The notes: generated by a model not told the origin, from the letters alone. 64,000 bases of DNA from Saturnia japonica (GCA_033032175.1 CM065320.1:8432001-8496000); one strand, 5' to 3'. Positions 24,301 to 31,980 are shown, numbered from the stretch's first letter. Numbers and translations: made by a program.

Positions 24301-27300
24301 CTAGTAAACCCCTCGAGTTTGGGCTCATATGATTCATTTCGACGAATGCAATAGATTGGGCTTGGTATCGAGGGTCTGGTGATGAAGCCAGGAGGTGGAT
24401 AGTGGAACTCTTCAGTGGCTACTAGTAAACCCCTCGAGTTTGGGCTCATATGATTTATTTTGACGAATGCAATAGATTGGGCTTGGTATCGAGGGTCTGA
24501 TGATGAAGCCAGAAGGTGGTTAGTGGAACTCTTCAGTGGCTACTAGTAAACCCCTCGAGTTTGGACTCATATGATTTATTTTGAAGAATGCAATAGATTG
24601 GGCTTGGTATCGAGGGTCTGGTGATGAAGCCAGGAAGTGGATAGTGGAACTCTTCAGTGGCTACTAGTAAACCCCTCGAGTTTGGGCTCATATGATTTAT
24701 TTTGACGAATGCAATAGATTGGGCTTGGTATCGAGGGTCTGGTGATGAAGCCAGGAGGTGGATAGTGGAACTCTTCAGTGGCTACTAGTAAACACCTCGA
24801 GTTTGGGCTCATATGATTTATTTTGACGAATGCAATAGATTGGGCTTGGTATCGAGGGGCTGGTGATGAAGCCAGGAAGTGGATAGTGGAACTCTTCAGT
24901 GGCTACTAGTAAACCCCTCGAGTTTGGGCTCATATTATTTATTTTGACGAATGCAATAGATTGGGCTTGGTATCGAGGGTCTGGTGATGAAGCCAGGAGG
25001 TGAATAGTGGAACTCTTCAGTGGCTACTGGCAAACCCCTCGAGTTTGGGCTCATATGAATTATTTTGACAAGTGCAATAGATTGGGCTTGGTATCGAGGT
25101 ACTGGTGATGGAGCCAGGAGGTGAATAGTGGAACTCTTCAATGGCTACTAGTAAAATGCTAAGCCAACTTTGAATGCATTCTTCACCAGCACTAAATATC
25201 TTAAAGTTATTTTGAAACTAAAAAGTAAAAAATTTAAATATGTATGTTGTTTAAAAAACTAAAAAACACGCTTTTATCACGCTGTAAAATATATATTTTT
25301 AAACAATACGTGGTGGGTGATAGATACCTTCGGTAGTTATTAGTAAGCTTGTCACTTCTTTTATATCTAATGGTTAATTCAAAAAGTGTGGGGCACTTTG
25401 TTTGAACTCAGCAAAAGTACACAGCCCAAAGGCGCTCCACGCTTTTTGAATTAACCATTGGATATAAGAGAAATGGAGCATTGAATATACTATTAGCATC
25501 AACGATTATCAATTCTTACGAAAAAGTTTTCGAATCTTTTTTTTTTTTAACGAAAACATTGATTTTAAACTAGGTATTTGTCTATGTTTTGCCAATAACG
25601 GGGAACGTAAGCTTTAAAATGAAGTTTGAATCATTAATTTTGATCAGAAATTGACGGAGATATTATCGTGTTGCCAGGAAAAAGCCCCTTGAGAAATAAT
25701 ATGTAATGATTGTTTACAGGACTTTCCATTGAAGATATTGGTTATAACAAATATCCATCTAAAGAGTTCCAATTGTCGTGGATAAAAACGTATTTGTCGG
25801 AGTATTTGGATGTGTTAGAACCTTCAGACGATGATGTTGAGAAAGTTTATGATGAAGTCCAACAACTTTCTTTAGCGTCTCATTTTCTTTGGGGTATATG
25901 GTCACTCGTACAATATGAATTATCTGACATAGATTTCGATTTCGGGGCGTAAGTATTTCTATAATTTCTTATTATTATTAATTACTAAAGAAGCACTTTC
26001 TTACTTTAGCGGTAGAGTCTGGCCTGTGACAATAAATGTAAAGCATAATGAATTTTGGCTACATTGATAACAGCTGTTAAGTTGGAATGTTAATTTTTGA
26101 TATTTTTGTTAAATTATTTCTTAAAATTCAAAAGAAAAAAGTTATATAAGAACAAAAAGGCTAGAAGAAACATAGGAGTGTCTGCTTGTGAAATTAAAAT
26201 TCAATCAATGAGTTTTTTCTCAACGTTACAGCGGACGACTGGATAAAATTGACAGAACATAATTTATCATGAGAACTAAAAAGAAAACTGATACATTTAT
26301 AATCAACTAGGCGCACGCGTTTGTTATTACGCAGTAGTTATTTTAAAATCCCATAAATTTATTTTTACTCATATTATTGACAATTCATATAATATAATCT
26401 ATCAATTGAGAAATGACATATACGGGTGTACATACAAAATTTCATGAAAATCGGTTAAAACTACTTTTTTTTAAATATTCCTAAATTTATTATTGACAAT
26501 TTTTATTGTCTTTCAATTACTGAATGACGTATGCTTCCTGTGTACAAAATTTCATGAAAATCGGTTGTTTTTTTTTTTTTTGACAAAAAAATTTTAGGGC
26601 CTATTCGTGATCAGTGTCCTTTATACAGGGTATTAGTAGACCGCTCCCGAAAATGAAGACAGACGATAGTATTAATGACACCTTTGATGATGGGATGGAA
26701 AAAAAATTGATCCTGATTAAAAAAAAAATCATATTATTTAAACTTTTTATTAGCATTATTTACGCTCCATCATGTTAGTACAACTTAATAAACGAGAATT
26801 TTATAAAAAAATACAATACTTTACTTAAAAAAAACCAGCAATGAACACCAAATTAAATACAGCTGATTGCTCGGGTCAAATAACGCGCAGGCGCGGCGTG
26901 TCGCGGCGCCAGTCCAGCGCGAGCGCGGCGCGGTGCCATTCTCGCGCGGCCCGCAGCTGGGATCGCACAAATACTTATTTACAATATTGTCTAAATACCT
27001 AACTTATCTACTTTGCCACTGTGCTAGTGTCTACCTGACCACTTTCATTCGAATTCTCCGGTTGAATTAAAAAAGTAACTGGTTCGATTCCCCGCGAATG
27101 AAAAAAATACTTAAATAAAATTTTAACAAGCATTGAGCCATGTTTTTTAATCCATCGTGTAAGAATGTTTATTATTCTGATGTATTCAGTTATGTACCTA
27201 TTCATATCAGTTCAGTACTAAGTTATTTATAAAAAATGTAGGTATGAAACAGCTTACCGATCTAAGGCTTCCGTGGTCTTATGAGATGCGGCTCAAATTG

Positions 27301-30114
27301 TGCCCCATTCATTTCGAGGCAGATTTGGGCTCGGCGTTGCGTATCCTCATGCAGGCATCATCGTGGAGTCCTCGACCCAGTCCGCACGTAGTTTGTCGAA
27401 AACATCCACGGTCCTTTGGTGCATTTCGTCGGCACTAACACACTTACGATTAAAAACACATTCTCTCACATACCCCTACAGAAAGAAGACTAGCGGGGTC
27501 AGATCGGGTGACAGAGGTGGCCAAGAGTATGGTCCTAGTCTGCCGATCCAGCGATCATCAAATAGCTCAGTGAGGCGCTCACGGACGAATCTGAGGATGT
27601 GGGGGTGCACCATCATGCTGAAACCATTTTCGGCGATATTCAGCTAATGATAAATCGTCTAAAATGTCCTCCGACTGTTCATTTATGAGGTTTAAATATC
27701 GCTGTCCGTCAAGTTGCTGTGGCAGAATCATTGGTTCTAGTATGCGATCCTTAAATAAACCTTCCCATACGTTAACCGACCATCGGGTTTGGTGCCTGGT
27801 TTGTAGAACAGCGTGCGGGTTCACCTCTGAATAAACGTGTGTATTTCTTCGGTTCCACAGCCCGTTTCCTGTAAATGTCTACTCGTCCGTCCAGATCACG
27901 TGTTCAATGAAACCAGGCACACGTTGTTGCGGGTCTTATCCAATGGTAAAAAACTCGCCAGTGATCGTTCTCACCGGATACCAAGCTTGCACTTTGTGCA
28001 CTTTTTATGGGCACATTCGTTTACGCTTTAACACCTTGGAAACTGTCCAGTATAACACACTTGTTACATCTCGAAGCCTTAACAATTTAGCAATACCTCG
28101 TTTAACTAAGATCGGATTTCAGCGAACGACATCAAAAATGCTCTCCTCGAACTGAATAGCCACTTGACTTCCACCTCCTGTCGCTACTGGGGCAGTGGGC
28201 CGATTTTCCAACACTCGCTGAATAGCTGCTGTTATCAGGCGAGAGTCAGTCGGATGTCTAGCTGTCGGGAATCTCTCTCGGTAAATTCGTAATGCACGCG
28301 AAGCATTCCCGCGAGCTTCTCCAAGGCACATTATTCATTAACATGCTACCGTATTCACGAACACTATAAACGTATGCGTTAGGCATTATTAAAACAAAAC
28401 TCTCATAAAATCAACACAATCTTAAAAAGAAACAAAAAACGTAACAATAAAATAATGGCAAGAACTTAGTTAACAATACGATTGAACGAATATCTGTCGC
28501 CCACGCACGCGCACATGAAATGAAAGTCAAAGTATAACTGTCTCAAGAACTAAAAATACTAAACTTAATAATCAACCCCGCCAAAAGAAATAAAGCGCTG
28601 CGGGCCGCCTCCTTGCAGTAGCCCCTCGTTAGCGTCGAAAGCGGCACTTTGATCTTTTCCGCAGATCGATAAACCGTTATACCTACATTCATTTTTTTTC
28701 ATACACATGTTTTTGATTTTGTGTTTCATTGCTGGTTTTTTTTTTAGTAAGTAATGTATTTTTTAAGAAATTATCGTTTCATTTAGCTGTACTATCACGA
28801 TGGAGCGTAAATAATGCTAATAAAAAGTTTAAATAATATGATTTTTTTTTTATCAGGATCAATTTTTTTTCCATCCCATCATCAAAGGTGTCATTAGTAC
28901 TATCGTCTGTCTTCATTTTCGGGAGCGGTCTACTAATACCCTGTATAGGTAGTATGTATATCGGGAAAACACAGATTTATTAATTACTAGCGTTGTGCCC
29001 GCGGCTCCACACGCGTTTGTTATTATTACCTACGCAATAATTATTTTTATCCCGTAATTTTATTTTTACTCATATTATTTACAATTCATACAGCTTATCA
29101 ATTGAGGAGTACCATGTACTTCCAGTGTAAAATTTTCATCATAATTTGTTCAGAATTATGAAAATTGTTTTTTTTTACGTATTTCTGAAAATATATCAAT
29201 TTTTTTTTTTTTAACAAATTAGAAAATATTTCCTCCTAAACAATCCTTATGGGGGCCTGCCTACCTGTCAATTATGAAATAGCTTATACTTCCCGTATTC
29301 AAAATTTTATCAAAATCGCCTAAGAGTTAACGAAATATTTTGTTTAAAATTCTTATACCTTATCAAGACCAATAACATAAGCATCCCGTGTACAAAATTT
29401 CTTAAGAATCGGTCAAGCCGTTTTTAATGGCATTATAATGGCAATTATTTTGAAATTTTACTGTATTGAAGTAGTTTTATTTTTACAATTGAAAAGCTAA
29501 GTTGTTGCATACACACCTTTTAAGCTTTTTTATTGAATCTGTAAATTACAAGTATCAAGGTTTGTTATTCCTGTAATACTTCCAAGCTATTTTTTTTTTA
29601 ATTGTCGCGCTTTTTTGTTACACTACAAGCCTGACAATGTGTGGACCTAAATTATATATTTTAATTACGAGTTATTGTTATTTGAACATTTTTGACGTGA
29701 CGTCTTATAAATTGGTTTGCCGGGTGACACTTCAAGAAACTGCGTTACGCTCCGCTCACGTTATGCGCTCACAATGAGAGCGAGTGAGAGGCACGCGTCC
29801 CTTCCACTCGGGCATGGTTAGCCCGCCTAAGAGCGAGAGAGACAGACATAAAGTCGTTGTCACGTAAAACTTTCGCCCGTATACCGACTTTACAGGCAAC
29901 CAATTTTTTTTTTTATTTTATACCAATAATTGTACACATTTTAGGATCAAATAATGATTGTGAATCATAAATGAATGTTATTATAGAAACTACTTTGATA
30001 TCATTTTATAAACTATGCTTTGTTAATATTTTCTCTTTTCTTTTCAGTTATGCGGAAATACGACTAAGGCAATATTATCATTTGAAAAACAAAGTTTTAA
30101 AAGAATTTTGCTAG
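3273..30114 (+). CDS. eas: Ethanolamine kinase, six visible exons, 5' end outside window
   Basis: This kinase phosphorylates ethanolamine in the cytosol, the first step of the CDP-ethanolamine (Kennedy) route to phosphatidylethanolamine. Joined exons 3273-3396, 3511-3694, 8764-8852, 23042-23268, 25720-25948 and 30048-30114 keep one open frame and end in TAG. Family signatures are in order: [11 protein letters not shown] (N-lobe glycine loop), the VLVRIYG strand, the catalytic [10 protein letters not shown] motif, then [20 protein letters not shown], typical of choline/ethanolamine kinases. The C-terminus is complete. The first codon needs a G from an upstream exon (phase 1); nothing between 2640 and 3272 encodes it, so the start lies to the left. 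The length comes from introns full of transposons, and intron 3 alone is 14.2 kb. Choline kinase is the alternative, but DGITNKL and the C-terminal half fit ethanolamine kinase better. Confidence 0.92.
3511..3694 (+). CDS. eas: eas exon b
   Basis: Acceptor GATTTTGCAG, donor GTATGT at 3695. It encodes [18 protein letters not shown] and ends in [12 protein letters not shown], the end of the N-lobe and hinge. Phase 2 in, phase 0 out. Confidence 0.9.
3695..5810. other. Intron sequence, no gene seen
   Basis: AT-rich intron of the kinase gene. At 3908-4045 there is a more GC-rich patch with a direct repeat: CATAGTAAGTCGGT near 3967 and CATAGTAAGTCAGT near 4019. It is possibly a transposon scrap. 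Apart from that and A/T runs I see no coding or RNA feature. Confidence 0.4.
5858..6380 (+). pseudogene. Decayed transposase-like N-terminal region (HTH type)
   Basis: A frame from about 5858 reads [16 protein letters not shown] and on to RERIAEA, then a stop, then [15 protein letters not shown]. Shifting frames continue with [13 protein letters not shown] and RKEYPAQK. This resembles the helix-turn-helix front end of DNA-transposon transposases repeated in moth genomes (Tc1/mariner/IS630-like), including the GIG-x-RTV recognition helix. No DDE core is readable downstream, and stops and frameshifts are frequent. No terminal inverted repeats were found. The family name is unknown to me. Confidence 0.45.
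6381..7726. other. Intron sequence, no gene seen
   Basis: AT-rich; short reading frames only, none with recognisable protein similarity. 6690-6850 is slightly richer in GC but not identifiable. Confidence 0.4.
7727..7910 (+). repeat. Helitron-like 5' end fragment
   Basis: The phrase TATACATAGTATAAAATGAA followed by CGCTGTCTGTTTCC and AACTACGCAACGGATTTTAAT is the opening of a common lepidopteran Helitron family. No 3' hairpin with CTAG follows, so this is a broken 5' piece. Confidence 0.45.
8290..8575 (-). repeat. tRNA-derived SINE
   Basis: On the minus strand an A-box-like TAGCCTAGTAGT (8554-8543) and a B-box-like GGTTGGATTC (8511-8502) are spaced about as in a tRNA gene. They form an internal RNA polymerase III promoter head. 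The body (GGCGAGCCTATTG, CATCACGCCTGTATCCCC on the plus strand) is a phrase repeated in lepidopteran genomes. The boxes carry mismatches, so activity is doubtful. Confidence 0.55.
8764..8852 (+). CDS. eas: eas exon c
   Basis: Acceptor TTTTTTCTAACAG, donor GTAGGT at 8853. It encodes [14 protein letters not shown] to NKQNR. Phase 0 in, phase 2 out, compatible with both neighbours. Confidence 0.88.
8961..9737 (-). mobile_element. Non-autonomous Helitron, CTAGCGGTGTGCCCGCGG type
   Basis: The minus-strand 3' end is CTAG (8964-8961), preceded by a GC hairpin (plus strand GTGCCCGCGGTTCCGCACGCG). The body contains several copies of the phrase TTCATCAAAATCGGTT (about 9100, 9345 and 9455), so it is built of internal repeats of roughly 100-250 bp. 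Sister copies of the same family end at 26307, 28987 and 33497. No coding capacity. The right end is cut or masked by the transposon at 9740. Confidence 0.7.
9740..11020 (+). mobile_element. Tc1/mariner-superfamily transposon, inactivated
   Basis: Ends CAGGCTGGGCCAGAAAG (left) and CTTTCTGGCCCACCCTA (right) are inverted repeats flanked by TA, the target of this superfamily. The length of about 1.28 kb is normal. One degenerate transposase gene lies between them (see 9855-10870). Confidence 0.8.
9855..10870 (+). pseudogene. Transposase pseudogene of the 9740 element
   Basis: The gene starts [17 protein letters not shown] at 9855 and has an HTH region ([13 protein letters not shown]). The frame breaks near 10143 and resumes at about 10090-10530 with [20 protein letters not shown], the first catalytic Asp. 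Further shifts and stops follow. The second catalytic position reads QQHGATCHT, where related elements have QQDGATCHT. The third region reads [10 protein letters not shown] with Val where Asp is expected. Thus only one of three catalytic acids survives. The protein resembles that of the element at 13061-14363 but is not the same family. Confidence 0.75.
11440..11885 (+). repeat. Dispersed module with THAP-like first exon, copy 1
   Basis: About 440 bp that recurs at 33660-34092. It contains an ATG at 11699 and a 76-nt open stretch ([19 protein letters not shown]...) ending at a perfect donor, GTAAGT at 11775. The peptide lines up with exon 1 of the THAP gene at 38521 (MPSCVVPTCKN...), keeping the first zinc Cys but with Phe at the second. 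It lies directly beside a Helitron 5' end (to 12075) in the opposite orientation. Whether it was captured by the Helitron or is a P/Kolobok-type transposon relic cannot be settled here. Confidence 0.5.
11890..12075 (-). repeat. Helitron 5' end (minus strand)
   Basis: GTAACAGACACACAGTTACT followed by ATATTAGTATGGAT at the right is the reverse complement of a Helitron 5' start beginning TCCATACTAATAT. The inward sequence (CAAAATTCATTATAATTGG) fits the same family. Confidence 0.6.
12077..12381 (+). mobile_element. Two abutting Helitron fragments ending in CTAG
   Basis: TCCTACTAATATAATAAATG at about 12083 opens one Helitron 5' end, and a second nearly identical start occurs near 12241. The 3' end CAGACGAAGTCGCGGGTACCAG + CTAG (12378-12381) carries the usual short hairpin. 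It sits head to head with the minus-strand copy ending at 12075. Confidence 0.65.
13061..14363 (-). mobile_element. Mariner-like DD41D transposon
   Basis: Left end GGGTCCGCCAGATAACTTTT and right end (as reverse complement) GGGTCCGCCATCTAACGTTT are inverted repeats of about 25 bp with few mismatches, flanked by TA-rich bases. The length is about 1.3 kb. The transposase reads on the minus strand. It is nested in the Helitron 12663-14444, so it arrived later. Confidence 0.85.
13206..14217 (-). pseudogene. DD41D transposase, core intact, frame broken
   Basis: The N-terminal part (14217 down to 13963) reads [19 protein letters not shown]..., a helix-turn-helix region. It is followed by a stop and a frameshift near 13880-13915, after which the catalytic part runs open (13882 to 13322). 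All three acids are present: [29 protein letters not shown] and [11 protein letters not shown] count 41 residues between the second and third Asp, so this is a DD41D enzyme, as in the rosa/Visitor-type branch of the Tc1/mariner superfamily (name from memory). A stop at the KYYA codon precedes the expected C-terminal tail, which continues to about 13206. Confidence 0.8.
15006..15045 (-). other. Helitron 3' terminus: hairpin + CTAG
   Basis: Minus strand: CGCGGACGGAGTCGCG can pair as a short stem, followed by GGCACAG and the terminal CTAG. This is the classic Helitron termination signal. Confidence 0.85.
15815..17849 (-). pseudogene. Helitron PIF1-type helicase domain
   Basis: Superfamily 1 DNA helicase half of the Helitron polyprotein, which unwinds DNA during rolling-circle transposition. 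Walker A is [11 protein letters not shown] (near 17090), Walker [12 protein letters not shown] (near 16850), then [13 protein letters not shown]. The C-terminal part (16297-15815) has [16 protein letters not shown] and [15 protein letters not shown], the last helicase motifs. Upstream it carries the [20 protein letters not shown] stretch seen in Helitron helicases. Two lesions: an in-frame TAA at 17849-17847 separates it from Rep, and a +1/-1 shift near 16305-16315 splits the C-terminus. Otherwise it is long and open, so decay is recent. Confidence 0.9.
17936..19568 (-). pseudogene. Helitron Rep (HUH endonuclease) domain
   Basis: The replication-initiator half of the Helitron. The two-His motif is [11 protein letters not shown] (near 18590), and the paired-tyrosine motif [10 protein letters not shown] (near 18150) supplies the nucleophiles. 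Flanking family blocks are [50 protein letters not shown] and IHGPCG. The frame is joined to the N-terminal part through TAA at 19571-19569. A frameshift near 19340 lies between the HEHRGRYNA block and [15 protein letters not shown], and another near 17970 where the frame should pass into [14 protein letters not shown]. Catalytic residues look intact. Confidence 0.9.
19569..20840 (-). pseudogene. Helitron N-terminal region with 23-residue repeats
   Basis: The frame starts at [19 protein letters not shown] (20840), the usual beginning of this Helitron protein; upstream residues to 20927 are probably not translated. It then has a charged, probably helical array of 23-residue repeats of the type [20 protein letters not shown], four nearly identical and several diverged copies. 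A conserved block with [20 protein letters not shown] and [20 protein letters not shown] follows, ending at TAA where [15 protein letters not shown] continues in frame. The role of the repeats is unknown; the Cys/His block may bind zinc. Confidence 0.85.
21690..22510. repeat. About 200-bp tandem repeats, four copies
   Basis: Units start near 21700, 21912, 22097 and 22308 and share GACATCTATCGAAAAATTTT, AATTAAGCCAGTTAATTTC and GAAGATAAAATAATTTGGAT. The second unit has a deletion of about 25 bp, and the fourth is most diverged. A weak fifth unit may lie near 21100-21290. The array sits in the 5' non-coding part of the Helitron, between the 5' terminus and the polyprotein start. Confidence 0.8.
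22718..22735. repeat. Run of 18 C
   Basis: Homopolymer of C (G on the minus strand) about 70 bp inside the Helitron 5' end. It is likely slippage-prone, so its length may be a sequencing approximation. Confidence 0.8.
23042..23268 (+). CDS. eas: eas exon d (catalytic loop)
   Basis: Acceptor CTTTTTATAG, donor GTGAGT at 23269. It encodes [19 protein letters not shown], the Brenner-type kinase motif [12 protein letters not shown], and [19 protein letters not shown]. The catalytic and metal-binding Asp residues are present. Phase 2 in, phase 1 out. Confidence 0.93.
23421..25155. repeat. 121-bp minisatellite, about 14 copies
   Basis: A head-to-tail array with a period of 121 bp. Every unit has GTGGAACTCTTCAGTGGCTA, AACCCCTCGAGTTTGGGCTC, TGATTTATTTTGACGAATGC and TTGGGCTTGGTATCGAGG. 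Copies differ by only a few substitutions (for example CCCATCGAG versus CCCCTCGAG, GGTGGATAG versus GGTGGTTAG), and the alternation suggests a two-unit higher-order repeat of about 242 bp in the left half. It lies in the intron between kinase exons d and e. Frames open across it are chance, since 121 is not a multiple of 3. Confidence 0.92.
25720..25948 (+). CDS. eas: eas exon e
   Basis: Acceptor TTTACAG, donor GTAAGT at 25949. It encodes [30 protein letters not shown] and [20 protein letters not shown], the C-lobe helices typical of the family. Phase 1 in, phase 2 out. Confidence 0.92.
26307..26623 (-). mobile_element. Non-autonomous Helitron, left part (split by transposon)
   Basis: CTAG at 26307-26310 followed by GCGCACGCGTTTGTTATTAC and TTCATGAAAATCGGTT marks the same family as 8961-9737, although the hairpin is shortened. 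It appears to resume after the insert at 28948 (GGTAGTATGTATATCG). Confidence 0.6.
26870..26970. other. GC- and CpG-rich block inside the transposon
   Basis: About 100 bp dominated by GCGCGGC-type sequence (CGCAGGCGCGGCGTGTCGCG, GAGCGCGGCGCGGTGCC). This is in sharp contrast with the AT-rich surroundings. It lies just inside the left inverted repeat, upstream of nothing on the plus strand; on the minus strand it follows the transposase gene. No coding role seen. Confidence 0.6.
27005..27118 (+). repeat. tRNA-derived SINE insertion
   Basis: Contains an exact B-box-type T-arm, GGTTCGATTCC (27079-27089), followed by CCGCGAATG and an A-rich tail. A weak A-box-like TAGTGTCTACC lies about 50 bp upstream. 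Too diverged to be a tRNA gene; no acceptor or anticodon stem is visible. Confidence 0.5.
27440..28331 (-). pseudogene. Transposase pseudogene of the 26624 element
   Basis: Minus strand: N-terminal helix-turn-helix region ([29 protein letters not shown]), then [16 protein letters not shown] (first catalytic Asp). Next come [14 protein letters not shown] and [10 protein letters not shown] (second Asp), then [11 protein letters not shown]. In the last motif Val stands where the third Asp is expected. Stops and frameshifts interrupt it at several points, including near 28118 and 27885. Dead by frame and by catalytic residue. Confidence 0.75.
28987..29450 (-). mobile_element. Non-autonomous Helitron, CTAGCG...GCCCGCGG type
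   Basis: CTAG at 28987-28990, then hairpin-forming GTGCCCGCGGCTCCACACGCG and the family body (CCCGTAATTTTATTTTTACTC, ATCAATTGAGGAG). It lies in tandem behind the right half of the Helitron that holds the 26624 transposon. Confidence 0.7.
29690..29900. repeat. GC-rich interspersed repeat, unclassified
   Basis: A sharply bounded block (TGACGTGACGTCTTATAAATT ... CGCCCGTATACCGACTTTACAG) with CRE-like TGACGTGACGTC, GAGAGCGAGTGAGAGGCACG and CTCGGGCATGGTTAGCCCGC. I recognise it as a phrase repeated in lepidopteran DNA but cannot name the family. It lies in the last intron of the kinase gene. Confidence 0.45.
30048..30114 (+). CDS. eas: eas exon f (last) and stop
   Basis: Acceptor TTTTCTTTTCAG, in phase 2 after exon e. 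It encodes [21 protein letters not shown] and TAG at 30112-30114. The short C-terminal helix ending with Tyr/Lys-rich residues fits the family. Confidence 0.9.
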
Positions 30115-30147
30115 AATTATAAAATATGCTATTTGTATGCATTATTT

Positions 30148-30153
30148 AATAAA
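30148..30153 (+). terminator. Poly-A signal of eas
   Basis: AATAAA 34 bases past the stop codon; the first canonical signal downstream. Confidence 0.6.
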
Positions 30154-30849
30154 AGCTCATTAAAGTGTACCTGTTTCTTACTTTCTGGTAATCGTTCACT
30201 GACGCTTGCTTCTTCTGTTTCTTTACCACGTCGCACTACGGGACAGAACCGTGCGTACCGTCTCGAAAATAGGTTTTGGGAATGTTCTATATTGAATATT
30301 TTGTTAACGCACATATCTAACTGAATGTCTAATACATATTATATAGAATTTAAAATATATTATTTCGCATTTTTTTCTAATAAAACTTGACTTTCAAGTT
30401 GACACTCGAAATAATGTCGATTAAGTAGTACAAAATTACACCAGTTTACATGGTCATATTTTCATTATTTCATAATGAAAATCTATAAGTGTGATAAATG
30501 GTTAAAATGGCTATTAAGTACTTTATTCAAAAAACATTTCATTAAACCATTATGTAAAAACTGGAGGTACACAATTTTTTTACAGTATCTAATATCCTAT
30601 GCTTATTAGAAACTTTAAATAGACCTTTGACAGTTAGCAATGTCTGCCTATGTCGTAATTTTGATAGCATCATATAAAGCAGCTCATGTAAAAGTCAGGG
30701 CAAATAAAAATATATGCCCGAATCTGTCTCCCTTAAATTGAGACGAAAAATGCCTAATAGGGGGAAAATGCAAAATATATCAAAATTTATTTTAACATAT
30801 GATTCATAAGATTTTTGGAAAATTAGATTGTTTTTATTGGTTAAATGAA

Positions 30850-30956
30850 TCGGTAAACGTAGTGTAGGGTGCCCTCCAGCATGATGGACCGACGACCTAC
30901 GTAACCGGGATATGTGGCGCAACCTTGGGGAGGCCTACGTCCAGCAGTAGATTTTT
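30850..30956 (+). mobile_element. RTE-like LINE 3' tail
   Basis: The plus strand reads VGCPPA, stop, WTDDLRNRDMWRNLGEAYVQQ. This matches the C-terminal WxDDL...W-x-x-LGEAYVQQW ending common to reverse-transcriptase ORFs of lepidopteran LINEs, with an internal deletion between DDL and the last helix. Only about 100 bp remain. Confidence 0.6.
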
Positions 30957-31249
30957 GACATATTTTTATTGTTAAATAATATTGTCTATTGCTAACTAAA
31001 GTTTAGGTAGGGTGAGAATACTGAGTAATGTATTAATTTTATTTTTATCATTAGGTTTGATCTGATTAATATTTATTATCACTGTGAATTAAATAATTCT
31101 CATGTAGTTTATGTACTTGTCTACTGAGCTACGTGAAAGAAAAGGGAGGAAATGATGGTTAAAGTTGTTATTGCACATCGTATCAGTACTACTAACCGAC
31201 TTCATAGATAGTAGTTAGGAACGTGATGAATATGGCTGATAACAATATT

Positions 31250-31980
31250 TCTCTCACGGAATTTAACTATAAAAGTTATTGATTTACATTGTCATTTACC
31301 AGTATTTTATTGGGCTTCGACATACAGTCTTTACAACCTTCGGTAAAAACAGTATTTGCGAAGTACTTATACAACAAAATGGGTCAATTTGTTGTGCCTC
31401 GACGAGAATTATGTAAATTTTTTATCGACCATGGGACAAAATTGAGGTGTGCAAGAAGAAGAAACTTGCACAAAGTCAATTTCAAGGCCGATTGGGATTA
31501 CACGTTGATAAACGCAGGCAAGGAAGTGGAGACCGCAATGATGGCAATACAGCTCGAAGTTTTTTGAGGACCACTATTGTGCTTCAGAAATTACAGGAGT
31601 TGATGAGGATCTTATTAAAAGGTTTTATGTTATTTTTCAGACTTTTTTCCGTTATTGCCGTAAATCCAGAAAAATATATGTGGTATTATAATATGCCTTC
31701 TTCTGTACTTAGATCTTAATACATGGGGAAAGTATAATTAGACATTTTGCTGTTCTACCTATTGGTAATTTATGTGAGGATACCCAATAATCTCGTAATA
31801 AAGATTACAAAAATATCAGATTATATCACGCTAGAAAGGGCTCTAGGTCCGCAACGAATAAAGACGTATTTCATGGTCTTCTATTTACATCAGATCCATA
31901 CATATCAAGTATCAGAAAACCATCAGTCATTGTTTCCAACGAACTGTTAGACGAAGCCAAGAACTTCTTAGATATTTAAA
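31250..31980 (+). pseudogene. Remnant of an unnamed arthropod transposon-like protein
   Basis: Shifted frames give GRLGLHVDKRRQGSGDRNDG, then NTARSFL, PSSVLRSLIHGESIIRHFAVL, LPIGNLCEDTQ, KGSRSATNKDVFHGLLFTSD and a stop near 31980. The order (GLHVD...NDGNTAR...IHG...LPIG...EDLF-x-x-LL-x-SSDP) is one I associate with uncharacterised multi-copy arthropod proteins, probably transposon-encoded. At least four frame changes make it non-functional. No termini found. Confidence 0.45.

Larger units (their letters stand above)
26624..28945 (-). mobile_element. DNA transposon with about 235-bp inverted ends
   Basis: The left end TACAGGGTATTAGTAGACCG and the right end are near-perfect inverted copies for at least 150 bp, and recognisably for about 235 bp (26624-26860 versus 28715-28945). 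TA flanks both ends (26622-26623 and 28946-28947). Inside, on the minus strand, is a broken transposase (27440-28331), plus a SINE at 27005-27118. The element is nested in a Helitron. The superfamily is Tc1/mariner-like by target site and protein, with unusually long inverted repeats. Confidence 0.88.

Noticed and set aside
24049..25141. Open minus-strand frames with repeated [20 protein letters not shown]
   Set aside because: They arise from reading the 121-bp minisatellite; the period is not a multiple of three, so the frame is not maintained.
23421..25155. CRISPR-like array
   Set aside because: Units are contiguous 121-bp tandem repeats without unique spacers, in eukaryotic intron DNA.
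27079..27089. tRNA gene suggested by GGTTCGATTCC
   Set aside because: No acceptor, D-arm or anticodon arm can be built around it; a SINE head is the better reading.
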